Of a stretch of 64,000 nt of DNA, positions 56,039 through 64,000 are shown piece by piece. The stretch is from Desulfarculaceae bacterium. GTDB taxonomy: Bacteria; Desulfobacterota; Desulfarculia; Desulfarculales; Desulfarculaceae. Under the pieces are notes generated by a model that ran no database searches, had not been told where the DNA came from, and worked only from the letters and a program-made list of their open reading frames with translations. The stretch lies in the NCBI GenBank assembly GCA_021737145.1, contig JAIPEN010000001.1, forward strand, positions 62,001 through 126,000. Reading direction: 5' to 3'. How positions within the stretch are numbered: position 1 is the first letter of the stretch; every line of letters starts with the position of its first letter. The position numbers and the translations under genes are program-made.

Positions 56039-57049
56039 GTGCCTCTGCCCGGCCCCCACAACGACCTGACCGACGTTCCCGGCCTCAAGGTCGGCTCCCA
56101 CACCGCGCCGGAAGCCTTGAGCGGCTGCACGGTGGTGCTCTGCCCGCCCGAGGGTGCGGTGGCCGGGGTGGACGTGCGGGGCGCGGCTCCGGGCACCCGC
56201 GAGACCGACCTGTTGAACCCGGTCAACCTGGTGGAGCGGGTGCAGGCGGTGATGCTTTCGGGCGGCTCCACCTATGGCCTGGCCTGCGCCGACGGCGCGG
56301 TGCGCTGGTTGGAGGAGCAGGGCCTGGGCTTTGCCCTGGACGATCAGGGCCATGTGGCTCCCATCGTGCCGGGCGCGGTGCTTTTCGACCTGGGACGGGG
56401 GGCTGAGTTTGTGCCTCCGGTCGGCGCCGACTGGGGCCGCGCCGCCTGCCAAGCGGCTGCCGACGGCCCGGTGGACCTGGGCTGCGTGGGCGCGGGAACC
56501 GGCGCGGTGGCCGGCGGGGTCAAGGGCGGCCTGGGCTCGGCCAGCGAAAAGCTGGAATCCGGCGTATTCGTGGCCGCCCTGGTGGCGGTCAATTCCCTGG
56601 GCTCCCTGCTGGACCCGGCCACGGGCCGCCTCTGGGAAGAGCGCCTGGAGCTGTCGGGCGAGTTCGGACCCGAACGGCCGGCCAAGGTATTGCCCCCCTG
56701 GCCACCCCAACCGGCCCAGAACACAACCATCGCGGTGGTGGCCACCGACGCCGCCCTGGACAAGGCCCAATGCACCAAAATGGCCCAAATGGCCCAGGAC
56801 GGCCTGGCCCGGGCCATCCGCCCGGCCCACACCATGTTTGACGGAGACACCGTGTTCGCCCTGAGCACCTGCGGCCAGGCCCTGCCCTCCGCGCCCGGGG
56901 TGTTCGGCCCGCCCGCGGCCACCGCTCTGAGCGAGATAGGGCGCTCCGCGGCCGACTGCCTGAGCCGGGCCATCATCCGGGCGGTGCTTTCCGCCACCAG
57001 CCTGGGCGGCTGGCCCTGTCTGACCGATTTGGAAAACCGTAAAAAGTGA
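56039..57049 (+). CDS. P1 (S58/DmpA-NylC) family peptidase, self-cleaving
   Basis: A 336-residue Ntn-type hydrolase of the P1/DmpA family. LTDVPGLKVGSHT at the start, SGGSTYGLACADG (74-86), GAGTGAVAGGVKGGLGSAS (151-169) and NTTIAVVATDA (228-238) are hallmarks. By analogy with NylC, autocleavage is expected between Asn228 and Thr229, making the threonine the nucleophile; DmpA uses serine instead. Substrates may be small peptides or amides. GTG start. Its end overlaps the next lipoprotein gene by four bases. Confidence 0.9.
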   Translation: MPLPGPHNDLTDVPGLKVGSHTAPEALSGCTVVLCPPEGAVAGVDVRGAAPGTRETDLLNPVNLVERVQAVMLSGGSTYGLACADGAVRWLEEQGLGFALDDQGHVAPIVPGAVLFDLGRGAEFVPPVGADWGRAACQAAADGPVDLGCVGAGTGAVAGGVKGGLGSASEKLESGVFVAALVAVNSLGSLLDPATGRLWEERLELSGEFGPERPAKVLPPWPPQPAQNTTIAVVATDAALDKAQCTKMAQMAQDGLARAIRPAHTMFDGDTVFALSTCGQALPSAPGVFGPPAATALSEIGRSAADCLSRAIIRAVLSATSLGGWPCLTDLENRKK

Positions 57050-57444
57050 GCCTGTATATGCGACGTTTTCTGCTACTGATTTGCGTGACACTGCTTGTTG
57101 CCTCCGGCTGCGCCACGGCGCAAAAACAGCACGCCCAGGAGACCGGCGAGGTGCTGATTACGGCCGACTTTGAGATCCAAAACGCCGACACTCCGGCCCA
57201 AAAGGCCCATCTGAACAGCCTGCCCCAGCACAAAATCTTCAAGATTAAGCGCCAAGGCAAGGACTGGTACGTGTATGCCGACGCGAAGGGATGCGGGTGC
57301 CTATACGTGGGCGATTACGAGGATTATCAGCGCTATAAAGACCAGGCTTGGGAGCACTATCTGCAAACCGGCCAGGAGCGGTTGGAATACGTGTCCGGTG
57401 ACCGCAAGACCTCGGGCGGGTGGAACGATTGGGGGCCTTGGTAG
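57046..57444 (+). CDS. Small lipoprotein of unknown function
   Basis: A 132-residue lipoprotein with signal MRRFLLLICVTLLVASGC (lipobox VASGC). The mature part has GKDWYVYADAKGCGCLYVGD with a Cys-Gly-Cys pair and ends in many aromatic residues (GGWNDWGPW). GTG at 57046 overlaps the P1 peptidase stop; an ATG at 57058 is an alternative. No known family recognised. Confidence 0.78.
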   Translation: MSLYMRRFLLLICVTLLVASGCATAQKQHAQETGEVLITADFEIQNADTPAQKAHLNSLPQHKIFKIKRQGKDWYVYADAKGCGCLYVGDYEDYQRYKDQAWEHYLQTGQERLEYVSGDRKTSGGWNDWGPW

Positions 57445-57452
57445 GAGACACC

Positions 57453-57887
57453 ATGTATTGGCAACAGTTTGAGCCCGGCCTGCGCCGGGTGAGCCCCGAG
57501 CGGGAGATCACCGGCGAGCACATCGACGGCTTTGTGTCATCCACCGGCCTTGAGCTGGCCATGTTCACCAGCGACGAGGGGGCCCGGGCCGCGGGACACG
57601 ACACCCGGGTGGTGCCCGGCCTCATGGTGCTCAGCGTGGCCATGGGCCTGGTTCAGATGACCGGCATGTTCGACCATGTGGTGGCGGTCATGGGCTTCGA
57701 GGGCCTGCGTTTTTTGCGCTGGACCTTTTTGGGCGACAGGGTCAAGGTGAGCGCCGAGGTGCTCAGCGTGGCCCCGGACAACCAGGAGCGCGGCAAGGCG
57801 GTGCTCGAGTTCAGCGTCACCAACCAGCAGGACCAGGTGGTGGCCCAGGCCCGGGCCAACTATCTTATCCAGATGCAGCCCGCCTAG
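57453..57887 (+). CDS. MaoC-like hot-dog fold protein
   Basis: A 144-residue MaoC/FAS1-dehydratase-like protein. EREITGEHIDGFVSSTG and HDTRVVPGLMVLSVAMGL occupy the positions of the Asp/His hydratase motif, although the usual D-x4-H-like spacing is altered. It may hydrate enoyl-CoA or enoyl-thioesters, or be an inactive relative. GGAG lies before the ATG. Its TAG stop shares the palindromic CTAG with the stop of the ridA remnant on the other strand. Confidence 0.8.
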   Translation: MYWQQFEPGLRRVSPEREITGEHIDGFVSSTGLELAMFTSDEGARAAGHDTRVVPGLMVLSVAMGLVQMTGMFDHVVAVMGFEGLRFLRWTFLGDRVKVSAEVLSVAPDNQERGKAVLEFSVTNQQDQVVAQARANYLIQMQPA

Positions 57888-58051
57888 CGGCAGGCGATCG
57901 CCTCCAGGAATACGGTGGTTTTGACCGCCTGGCCCCAGCCCAGGCCGGCCCGGGCCAACACCGCGCCCAGGTTGCACAGGGCCCAGCGGGCTTGGCTGTA
58001 GGGACCAATGGCCGAGGGGGCCTGATCGCTGTGCACCGCTTTGGACTCTGT
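57884..58051 (-). pseudogene. Collapsed ridA (YjgF/UK114) remnant
   Basis: A minus-strand frame not longer than about 55 codons reads ESKAVHSDQAPSAIGPYSQA, the RidA N terminus. It then jumps to ALCNLGAVLARAGLGWGQAV and KTTVFL, the RidA middle, then EAIACR and stop, the RidA C terminus. Compared with a normal RidA of about 125 residues, two internal stretches of about 35 and 45 residues are missing, both without shifting frame. No standard start codon remains before the N terminus; an ACA sits where ATG would be expected behind AAGGGAGGG. The rest of 58052-58096 shows nothing. Confidence 0.7.
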
Positions 58052-58096
58052 GGCGGGAAAACCCTCCCTTTACCCAGCAGTTATATGCAATTAGCC

Positions 58097-58125
58097 TTGA
58101 CAGTACTTTAACGGCCTGCTATCTA
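58097..58125 (+). promoter_or_regulatory. Promoter of pyrR
   Basis: TTGACA (58097-58102), 17-base spacer, TATCTA (58120-58125), about 57 bases before the coding start. Confidence 0.6.
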
Positions 58126-58181
58126 TACAACTTTCCGGCGGCCCGCCCCATGGCCCGAACCATCGGCAGGAAAATCGAAGC

Positions 58182-58763
58182 TTGAGCAACATGCAGACCG
58201 CCTCCACCCAACAGCCCCGCCTGGTTTTTGACGCCCAGGACATTTCCAAGGGCATCGGCCGTATAGCGGCCGGAATCCTGGAGCGGCATACCGATCCCTC
58301 GGGACTGGCCCTGGTGGGCATCCACACCGGAGGCGACCTGCTGCTCCGGCGCCTGGAAGCGGCCATGGCCGCCCGGTTGGGACGCAAGGGGCTCGAGTTG
58401 GACAAGGGCCTGGTGGACATCGCCTTTTACCGCGACGACTGGACCCGTTTGCACCAGGTGCCCAAGCTCAACGACACGGTGATCAGCTTTCCGATGGGCG
58501 GCCGCCATATCGTGCTCATCGACGACGTGGTCTTCACCGGCCGCACGGTGCGCTCGGCCCTGGAGGCGGTGTTCTCCTTGGGACGGCCCGCCTCGGTGGA
58601 ACTGGCCGTATTGGTGGACCGGGGCCACCGCGAGATGCCCATCCAGCCCGACCACACCGGCCTGAGCCTGGAGACCCAGCGCAACGAATCGGTGAATGTG
58701 TTTCTCTACCCCGAGCCTGACAAGGACCACGTGCTATTGGAGCCGGGCAAGTACCGCGAATAG
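58182..58763 (+). CDS. pyrR: PyrR: pyrimidine regulatory protein / uracil phosphoribosyltransferase
   Basis: A 193-residue phosphoribosyltransferase-fold protein. HIVLIDDVVFTGRTVRSAL is the PRPP-binding loop with PyrR-type context; VDIAFYRDDW and LVDRGHREMPIQPDH are also PyrR signatures. It may bind pyr mRNA to attenuate transcription, or only act as a weak UPRTase. No other pyr gene is adjacent. TTG at 58182 is preferred by its distance from AGGA; ATG at 58191 is the alternative. Confidence 0.92.
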   Translation: MSNMQTASTQQPRLVFDAQDISKGIGRIAAGILERHTDPSGLALVGIHTGGDLLLRRLEAAMAARLGRKGLELDKGLVDIAFYRDDWTRLHQVPKLNDTVISFPMGGRHIVLIDDVVFTGRTVRSALEAVFSLGRPASVELAVLVDRGHREMPIQPDHTGLSLETQRNESVNVFLYPEPDKDHVLLEPGKYRE

Positions 58764-58815
58764 AACGATCTTCCCCTTGCCACCCAATCCAGATCAACTC
58801 TGATCAGGAGATATC

Positions 58816-59337
58816 ATGCCCAGAATGATGACTCTAGACTTAAACCTCCCCCAGGTCCTGATCGCCTATCATTCCCATGGCGGCAATACCCGCAAGATGG
58901 CCGAGGCCCTGGCCCAGGCGGTCTCTGATACCGGCTGCGAGGCGATCCTGGAGACGGTGGGGGAATCGGCCATGGAAAAGCTGCCCAGCGTGGACGGCCT
59001 GCTCCTGGGTTCGCCCTGCTACTTCGGCTCCATGGCCACCCCGGTCAAGCAGTTCCTGGACGACTCCATCAAGTTTTTCGGCAAGGGCATGCTGGTGGGC
59101 AAGGCGGCGGGCGTGTTTTGCAGCACCGGCAACATCGGCGGCGGCGGCGAGACCACCCTGATCAGCATGACCCTGGGGCTCATGATTCACGGCATGGTGA
59201 TCCAGGGCATCAAGAGCGGCGGCCATTTCGGTCCCTTGGCCATCGGCGAGCCCGACGAGCGGGTCCTGGCCGAGTGCCGGGACTATGGCGAGCAGTTCTC
59301 GGGCCTGGTCAAGACCCTGTTCGCGGATCTTTACTAG
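58816..59337 (+). CDS. Flavodoxin-family FMN protein (WrbA-like)
   Basis: A 173-residue flavodoxin fold. YHSHGGNTRKMAEAL is the FMN phosphate loop, GSPCYFGSMATPVKQFLD and STGNIGGGGETT are WrbA/flavodoxin-like loops around the flavin. It may be an NAD(P)H-quinone reductase or electron carrier. AGGAG before the ATG. It ends 29 bases inside the opposite-strand DUF2809 gene. Confidence 0.88.
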   Translation: MPRMMTLDLNLPQVLIAYHSHGGNTRKMAEALAQAVSDTGCEAILETVGESAMEKLPSVDGLLLGSPCYFGSMATPVKQFLDDSIKFFGKGMLVGKAAGVFCSTGNIGGGGETTLISMTLGLMIHGMVIQGIKSGGHFGPLAIGEPDERVLAECRDYGEQFSGLVKTLFADLY

Positions 59338-59728
59338 CCCCTGCCGATTGCAGCCAGAGCAGCAGCCCCCAGGCCAACAGCGCGGCCAGGCAGTAGTGGG
59401 CCAGGTCCCACCAGGAAAAGCTGTTGCCCAAAAGGGCCATGCCCAGCCAGGTAGAGCGCAAGTGTTGCAGCCAGGCCGGATGCCAGAGCTGCATGAACTC
59501 CAATCCGCAGGTGACCCCCAGCACGCCGGCCGCGATTGATCTCGGCCGAAGGCGGGGCCACATCAGATAAACCGCCAGGCTCCAGAAAACGACGTAAACC
59601 ACCCCGCCCAGGCAGGCCCGGCTCCAGGCCGCGCCCGGCCCGGCGTAGCGCTTGCTGGCCAGGCCCAGGACGATCAGCCCGGCCATGATCAGCAGGATCA
59701 GGCCGCAATGTTTCAGCCGGCGAGGCAT
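59309..59728 (-). CDS. DUF2809-like membrane protein
   Basis: A 139-residue membrane protein with about four helices (around 10-25, 38-58, 66-85 and 108-127). GLEFMQLWHPAWLQHLRSTWLGMALLG resembles the DUF2809/VanZ-like group. Function unknown. It overlaps recD2 by 16 bases upstream and the flavodoxin gene downstream, so it is probably cotranscribed with recD2. Confidence 0.8.
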   Translation of the reverse strand: MPRRLKHCGLILLIMAGLIVLGLASKRYAGPGAAWSRACLGGVVYVVFWSLAVYLMWPRLRPRSIAAGVLGVTCGLEFMQLWHPAWLQHLRSTWLGMALLGNSFSWWDLAHYCLAALLAWGLLLWLQSAGASKDPRTGS

Positions 59729-61872
59729 TGCCGGATCTTGCCGTCCAGGGCCGCGTAGCGCCGGATGGGCTGGGCGTGTTCCACCGCCCGCTTGAGGGCC
59801 GAGCGCTGCCCCACGATAACCACCAAGCCCTTTCCTCTGGTAACCGCCGTGTAAAGCAAGGGCCGGTTGAGCAGGATGTAGTGCTCATTGGCCAGGGCGA
59901 CGACCACGCAGGGATACTCGCTGCCCTGGCTCTTGTGTACGGTGATCGCGTAGGCCAGGGTCAGGTCCTCCAGATCGGCCGGGGCGTAGCTGACCAGTCC
60001 CCGGTCCATGGCCACGTTGAGCCCCTCGTCGTCCTCGCTCTTCACCAAGCCCAGGTCGCCGTTGAACACCTCCAGGTCGTAGTTGTTGCGCACCTGCATG
60101 ACCCGGTCGCCCACGGCCAGGCCGGGCCGGCCGCCGGCCGCCGGGTTCAGGGCGGCGCGCAGCAGGCTGTTCAGATGGGCGCAGCCCAGGTTGCCCTTGT
60201 GCATTGGGGCCAGCACCTGGATGTCCTGGTGCGGGTCCAGGCCGAAGCGGGCGGGCAGGCGGGAGGCCACCAGCTCGCGGATGATCTCCGCCGCCCGGGC
60301 CGGTTCCTTTTGCTCGATAAAGAAAAAGTCGCCCTCCCCTTCCCGGCTGGGCAAACGGGGCATCTTGCCGTGCAGGATGCGGTGGGCATTGGCCACGATG
60401 AGGCCGCTCTCGTCCTGGCGGAATATCTCGGTGAGCCGGGCCACGTGGGCCGCGCCCGAGTCCATGATCTGCCTGAAGAACAGGCCCGGCCCCACCGGAG
60501 GGAGCTGGTCCGCGTCGCCCACCAGCAACAGGCGGCTGGTGGGCCCCACGGCCGAGGCCAGATGGGCTCCCAGCCATATGTCGATCATGGAGGACTCGTC
60601 CACCACGATGAGCCCGTGCTCCAGGGGGCGCTCCGGGCCGCGCAAAAAGCGGTTTTCCTTGGGGCTGTACTCCAGCAGGCGGTGCAGGGTGGAGGCCTCC
60701 ATGTTGCTGGCCTGGCTGAGGCGCTTGGCCGCCCGTCCGGTGGGCGCGGCCAGGGCCACGTACAGGCCCATGCGCCGGGCCACCTTGATCACCGCCTTGA
60801 CCAGGGTGGTCTTGCCGGTGCCCGGCCCGCCGGTGAGCACTCCCAGCCCGGCGGTCAAGAGCCCCTCCAGGGCCTTGGCCTGGCGCGGGGAGGGCTGCAC
60901 CGAAAGCTGCCCCGAGGCCCAGGCAACCGCCTTGGCCGCGCGCCTCGGGCTCAGCAGGCCCTCCTGCCCGGCGATGCGCGCCAGTTCCCTGGCAGCCAGG
61001 TCCTCCATGACCTGAAGGCCCTTGAGGTACACCGCGCGGCCGCCCCCGGGCAGGTTTTCGGCCACGATCTCCTGCATCTCGTGCAAGCGGGCAAAGGCCG
61101 GCCCCAGCAGCTCGCGGTCCACCTTGAGCTGTTCGGCGGTGCGCTCTATGAGCTCCTCGTAGGGCAGGTAGACATGCCCCTCGTCGCGGGCCTGTCCCAG
61201 GATCCACAGCAAGCCGGCTTGCAAACGCTCGGGATGGTCATGGGCGATGCCCAGCTTGGCGGCGATGGCGTCGGCCGTGGTAAAGCCGATGCCCCGGATG
61301 TCCGCGGCCAGGCGGTGGGGACGGGTCTGCACCACGTCCAGGGCCCCGGCCCCGTATCGCCGGAAGATGCGCAGCGCCGTGCCCGCGGCAATGCCGTGGC
61401 CCTGCAAAAAGACCATCACCTCTCGAAGGGCGCCATGGGCGGCCACCGCCTCGGCGATGGCCTGGGCCCGCTTGGGCCCCACCCCGGGCACCTCGGCCAG
61501 GCGCTTGGGGCTCTCCAGGATGATGTCCACGGCCAGGGGGCCCAGGGTTTCCACCATGGCCTTGGCCAACACCGGCCCCACTCCCTTGATCAGGCCCGAG
61601 GCCAAATAGCGCTCCACCCCTTCGGCGTCGGAGGGCTGCTTGATCTTGCACTCCTCCACCTCGATCTGGGGGCCGAACTTGGGGTGAACCGATTCCTTGC
61701 CCTTGACCTCCACCTCCTGGCCCTCGGTGAGGCCGGGCATGCGCCCCACCAGGGTGGTGAGGCCCAAGCTGCCGGAGCCCTCCACCTTGGCCACGGTGTA
61801 GCCGTTGTCCGGGTTGGCAAAGGTGATGCGCTTCACCCGGCCCTGAAAGGTGACTTCCTTGGGAGGCTTCAC
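59713..61872 (-). CDS. recD2: RecD2-type ATP-dependent DNA helicase
   Basis: A 719-residue superfamily 1B helicase. The N-terminal region (1-300) has the RecD2-specific OB-like start VTFQGRVKRITFANPDNGYT and helix-hairpin-helix segments VPGVGPKRAQAIAEAV and RGIGFTTADAIA. The motor has GGPGTGKTT (348-356), VVDESSMID, GDADQLPPVGPG and AITVHKSQGSEY. It unwinds DNA 5' to 3' and acts in repair outside RecBCD. GTG start overlapping the stop of the AddA-like gene by four bases. Confidence 0.94.
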   Translation of the reverse strand: MKPPKEVTFQGRVKRITFANPDNGYTVAKVEGSGSLGLTTLVGRMPGLTEGQEVEVKGKESVHPKFGPQIEVEECKIKQPSDAEGVERYLASGLIKGVGPVLAKAMVETLGPLAVDIILESPKRLAEVPGVGPKRAQAIAEAVAAHGALREVMVFLQGHGIAAGTALRIFRRYGAGALDVVQTRPHRLAADIRGIGFTTADAIAAKLGIAHDHPERLQAGLLWILGQARDEGHVYLPYEELIERTAEQLKVDRELLGPAFARLHEMQEIVAENLPGGGRAVYLKGLQVMEDLAARELARIAGQEGLLSPRRAAKAVAWASGQLSVQPSPRQAKALEGLLTAGLGVLTGGPGTGKTTLVKAVIKVARRMGLYVALAAPTGRAAKRLSQASNMEASTLHRLLEYSPKENRFLRGPERPLEHGLIVVDESSMIDIWLGAHLASAVGPTSRLLLVGDADQLPPVGPGLFFRQIMDSGAAHVARLTEIFRQDESGLIVANAHRILHGKMPRLPSREGEGDFFFIEQKEPARAAEIIRELVASRLPARFGLDPHQDIQVLAPMHKGNLGCAHLNSLLRAALNPAAGGRPGLAVGDRVMQVRNNYDLEVFNGDLGLVKSEDDEGLNVAMDRGLVSYAPADLEDLTLAYAITVHKSQGSEYPCVVVALANEHYILLNRPLLYTAVTRGKGLVVIVGQRSALKRAVEHAQPIRRYAALDGKIRQCLAG

Positions 61873-64000
61873 GCCGCGCCTTCCTGAAGGCCGCAGAGCC
61901 CGGCGGCCGGGCAATGCTCCGGGTCGCAGCCTTTGCCGCGAGGCAGGGTGGCCAGCTCGGGACGGGGTCCCAAGCAGGCGATGCCCTGGGCCGCCTGACG
62001 CACCCGCTGCTCCATGGCCGCCAGATCGTCCGGGGTGAACTCCAGCCAAGCTAACTCCACGCCCCGTGGGGAAAGGAAAACAAGACAGGCGCGGGGAACC
62101 GGGCCGCTCTTGCCCTGCCCCCTGTGCAAGGCCAGGCAGTACAGGGCCATCTGGTCGCGATAGGGCGAAGGGTCGGCCTTGTGGCTCACCTTGTAGTCAG
62201 CCACCAGCCAGCCCGAAGGCAAGTGGGCGGCCAGGTCCATTTCGCCGATGATCTCCAGGGCGGGGCCTTCGCCTTCCCCCGGCAAATGCAGGCGGAAAGG
62301 CAGCTCGCGGCCGATATCCGAGGCCGGGCCCAGCATGCCGGGCAGCTCGCTGTCCCACAGGCGGCCGGCCAAAGCCAAGGCGCGGCCGGCCAGGTCCGGC
62401 TCCGGGTCCAGGGCGGTCAGGGCGGCTGGCAACCCCTCCCTTCCCTGGCTCAGGTCGGTGGTCTCCAACAGGCGGTGCACCAGGCTGCCCAGGGCCACCG
62501 CATCGGATAGGCCCTCCTGGCTTCCCTTGCCAGGCCGGGGCAGCAGGGCGGTGTCCAGGCCCAGGCGCTGGGTAAGCACATAGAGCCGGGGGCAGCTAAG
62601 CCAGTTCTCCAGGCCGCTGACCGACTCGCGAACCAGCTTGAGGGCCGCCGGGGCGCGGCGAATCCGGGACAACAGGTCTTGGGCCGCGTCATGGCCAGGG
62701 CCGGGCTCACCGGGCAGGCCACCGGGCCATGCCTCGGCCAGGGCGCGGGGCTCGGCCTCGGCCGACTGCCCCAGATCCGAGGCGTCGATCACCCGCGTGG
62801 CTGGGTCGTTAAGCAGATGATCCTCCACCCAACGGGCCCACCCGCGGCTGGAACCGCCCGCCCCGCTCATGAGCAGCACCAGGCGCTCCTCGGCCCGGGT
62901 GCAGGCCACGTAAAAGGTGCGCGCCTCTTCGGCCTCGGCCCGGGCTTGGGCCCGCAGGCGCAGGCGCTGGTGCAGGGGCGGCTTGCGGCGGGTGCCGCTG
63001 GCCGGGTCCAGGGGCGTGGCCGCCAGCTCACCGGCCGGACCCAGCTCCGGCAGCGGGTCCGGGTTGCCGCCCCGCCCGGCCAGATCGGGCAGGACCACCA
63101 GCGGGAACTCCAGCCCCTTGGCCTGGTGCACGCTCATGATGCGCACCACCCGGGCGTCCTCGCCCAAAAGCGGGGCCTGGGGATCGTCCGGCGGGTCGGC
63201 CACCAGACCGGCCAGGCCCCGGCTGAAGGCCTCGGCCCCGCCGGCCAGCACCCCGCTGGGCCGCCGCGCGGTCTCGATGAGCTTGCGCAAATTGGCCGCT
63301 TGCTGCTCGCCTGCGCTGGTGCCCATGAGCACGGGCAACAGATCGCTGATCTCCAGCAGGCGGGTGATAAGCTCGGCCGGGTGAAGCCTGCGAGCCATGG
63401 GGCCCAGCTCTCGCCAAGTGGTTCGGGCCAGGGCCAGGCGCGCGGCCTGCTCTTGCCCGCACCAGTCCGGCAGGGCCTCGCCGTTTTGAAAGGCCCCGGT
63501 CAGATGGGGACGCTCCACGTCCTGGGCATAGGCCAGGGCCAGGAGGTTCTCGTCGTTCAGGCCCACCAGGGGCGAACGCAGCCAGGCGGCCAGGGCGATG
63601 CCGTCGCGCGGGTCCAGCAGGGCCCGCAGGGCCGCGGACACGTCGCTCACCTCGCGGCAGGCATAAAAGCCCCGGCCGCGCACCGTGTAGAAATCAAGGC
63701 CAGCCCGGCGCAGGGCCTCCTCGAAAACTCCCACCGAGGTTAGCCGCCGCAGGAGCACCGCCACCTGGCCCGGCGAGAAGCGGCCCTCGGAAAACACGCG
63801 CCCCAAATAGGCGGCCAGGGCCCGCGCCTCCAGAGCCCGCCAGGCCGCGGCATTGGGCTTGCCCTCCCCGGCCAGGCCCGCGCAGTCGATGACCTCCACC
63901 ACCGTGTCTTCGGGATCGCCTTCTTTTTTGCCTCCCGGCGCTTGCCGGTCCCGTGCGTCGAACTCCACATAGGCCTCGGGAGCGTGTTCGGCCTGCTCGC
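61869..64000 (-). CDS. UvrD/AddA-type helicase-nuclease, partial (5' end beyond window)
   Basis: About 710 C-terminal residues; the frame stays open to the window edge. Motor motifs IMSVHQAKGLEFPLVVLPDL and YVACTRAEERLVLL are SF1A motifs V and VI. The C-terminal nuclease shows the GSLVHRLLE histidine, GEMDLAAHL and VADYKVS, a PD-(D/E)XK pattern. Cysteines in NWLSCPRLYVL and at the end in CDPEHCPAAGLC resemble the four-cysteine iron staple of AddB and Cas4 nucleases, unusual for an AddA chain. It is probably one half of an AddAB-like complex, with the partner expected upstream. Confidence 0.88.
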   Translation of the reverse strand, partial: EQAEHAPEAYVEFDARDRQAPGGKKEGDPEDTVVEVIDCAGLAGEGKPNAAAWRALEARALAAYLGRVFSEGRFSPGQVAVLLRRLTSVGVFEEALRRAGLDFYTVRGRGFYACREVSDVSAALRALLDPRDGIALAAWLRSPLVGLNDENLLALAYAQDVERPHLTGAFQNGEALPDWCGQEQAARLALARTTWRELGPMARRLHPAELITRLLEISDLLPVLMGTSAGEQQAANLRKLIETARRPSGVLAGGAEAFSRGLAGLVADPPDDPQAPLLGEDARVVRIMSVHQAKGLEFPLVVLPDLAGRGGNPDPLPELGPAGELAATPLDPASGTRRKPPLHQRLRLRAQARAEAEEARTFYVACTRAEERLVLLMSGAGGSSRGWARWVEDHLLNDPATRVIDASDLGQSAEAEPRALAEAWPGGLPGEPGPGHDAAQDLLSRIRRAPAALKLVRESVSGLENWLSCPRLYVLTQRLGLDTALLPRPGKGSQEGLSDAVALGSLVHRLLETTDLSQGREGLPAALTALDPEPDLAGRALALAGRLWDSELPGMLGPASDIGRELPFRLHLPGEGEGPALEIIGEMDLAAHLPSGWLVADYKVSHKADPSPYRDQMALYCLALHRGQGKSGPVPRACLVFLSPRGVELAWLEFTPDDLAAMEQRVRQAAQGIACLGPRPELATLPRGKGCDPEHCPAAGLCGLQEGAA

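Noticed and set aside
55874..57091. Upstream in-frame extension of the 55265-55873 lipoprotein
   Set aside because: The extension would run antisense through the P1 peptidase gene and bury the lipoprotein signal peptide.
59728..61887. 719-codon plus-strand open frame opposite recD2
   Set aside because: Composition of a mirror frame; recD2 motifs on the other strand are complete.

Overview
The window is 64 kb of dense, GC-rich bacterial chromosome. It carries no phage, plasmid, insertion sequence or CRISPR array. The gene set includes an anaerobic-type ferredoxin-linked reductase, a DapL-type lysine pathway, a GTP-dependent PEP carboxykinase, an ADP-forming acyl-CoA synthetase, a 2-hydroxyacyl-CoA dehydratase-type protein, and many LolB-, TPR- and FN3-type lipoproteins. 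This best fits a Gram-negative anaerobe of the Desulfobacterota (former Deltaproteobacteria), possibly near Desulfarculales. That placement is inference; no rRNA is present.

Region 1 (1-15.1 kb) is the most distinctive. It looks like an anaerobic N-heteroaromatic catabolic island resembling nicotinate fermentation of Eubacterium barkeri. It holds a close enamidase homologue, a 6-hydroxynicotinate reductase-like Fe-S protein, and a three-subunit molybdenum hydroxylase. It also holds two conserved proteins of unknown role (AA_synth/DUF1185 and UPF0280), an XRE-cupin regulator, an orphan periplasmic binding protein and a complete TRAP transporter. Two near-identical promoters (2407-2450 and 3941-3984) drive the binding-protein gene and the TRAP-to-UPF0280 operon, suggesting one shared regulator. 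Converging on the operon is a fused MocA-YqeC gene, a factor associated with molybdenum hydroxylases that carry cytidylylated, often selenium-containing, cofactor. The likely flow is uptake, ring hydroxylation, ferredoxin-dependent ring reduction, then hydrolytic ring opening to a 2-formylglutarate-type product. Later steps are not in the window.

Region 2 (13-20.1 kb, minus strand) runs from an ADP-forming acyl-CoA synthetase through a HgdB-like protein, Mrp and NifU-type Fe-S carriers, a universal stress protein and QueC to MocA-YqeC. Region 3 (20.1-30.9 kb) has RecO, an alpha/beta hydrolase, an RpoH-like sigma factor with a long N-terminal tail, envelope lipoproteins, a Mut7-C protein and an acyltransferase. 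It ends with an EF-G-like GTPase coupled to mogA, which appears to start at ATT.

Region 4 (31.2-49.7 kb, plus strand) is a long housekeeping run: xerC-hslV-hslU-argB-argD-argF-argG-argH-lipoprotein, then lysA-dapF-dapA-dapB-FAH-dapL-folK, a small membrane protein, fsa and pgsA. It ends with tRNA-Gly(GCC) and tRNA-Cys(GCA), each with its own promoter and terminator. Together these encode arginine synthesis from N-acetylglutamate (argC and argJ/argA absent here) and lysine synthesis from aspartate semialdehyde by the aminotransferase route.

Region 5 (49.8-64 kb) begins with a four-gene coupled operon of poorly known function (DUF3795, Rossmann-like, HAD, TIM-barrel isomerase-like). After a regulatory region with two palindromes comes PEP carboxykinase. 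Then come a P1 peptidase, small lipoproteins, a MaoC-like protein, a collapsed ridA remnant, pyrR and a flavodoxin. The window ends with recD2 coupled to a UvrD/AddA-type helicase-nuclease cut by the edge. Base composition is fairly even, except for an AT-richer 3' half of the TIM-barrel gene near 52.0-52.4 kb.
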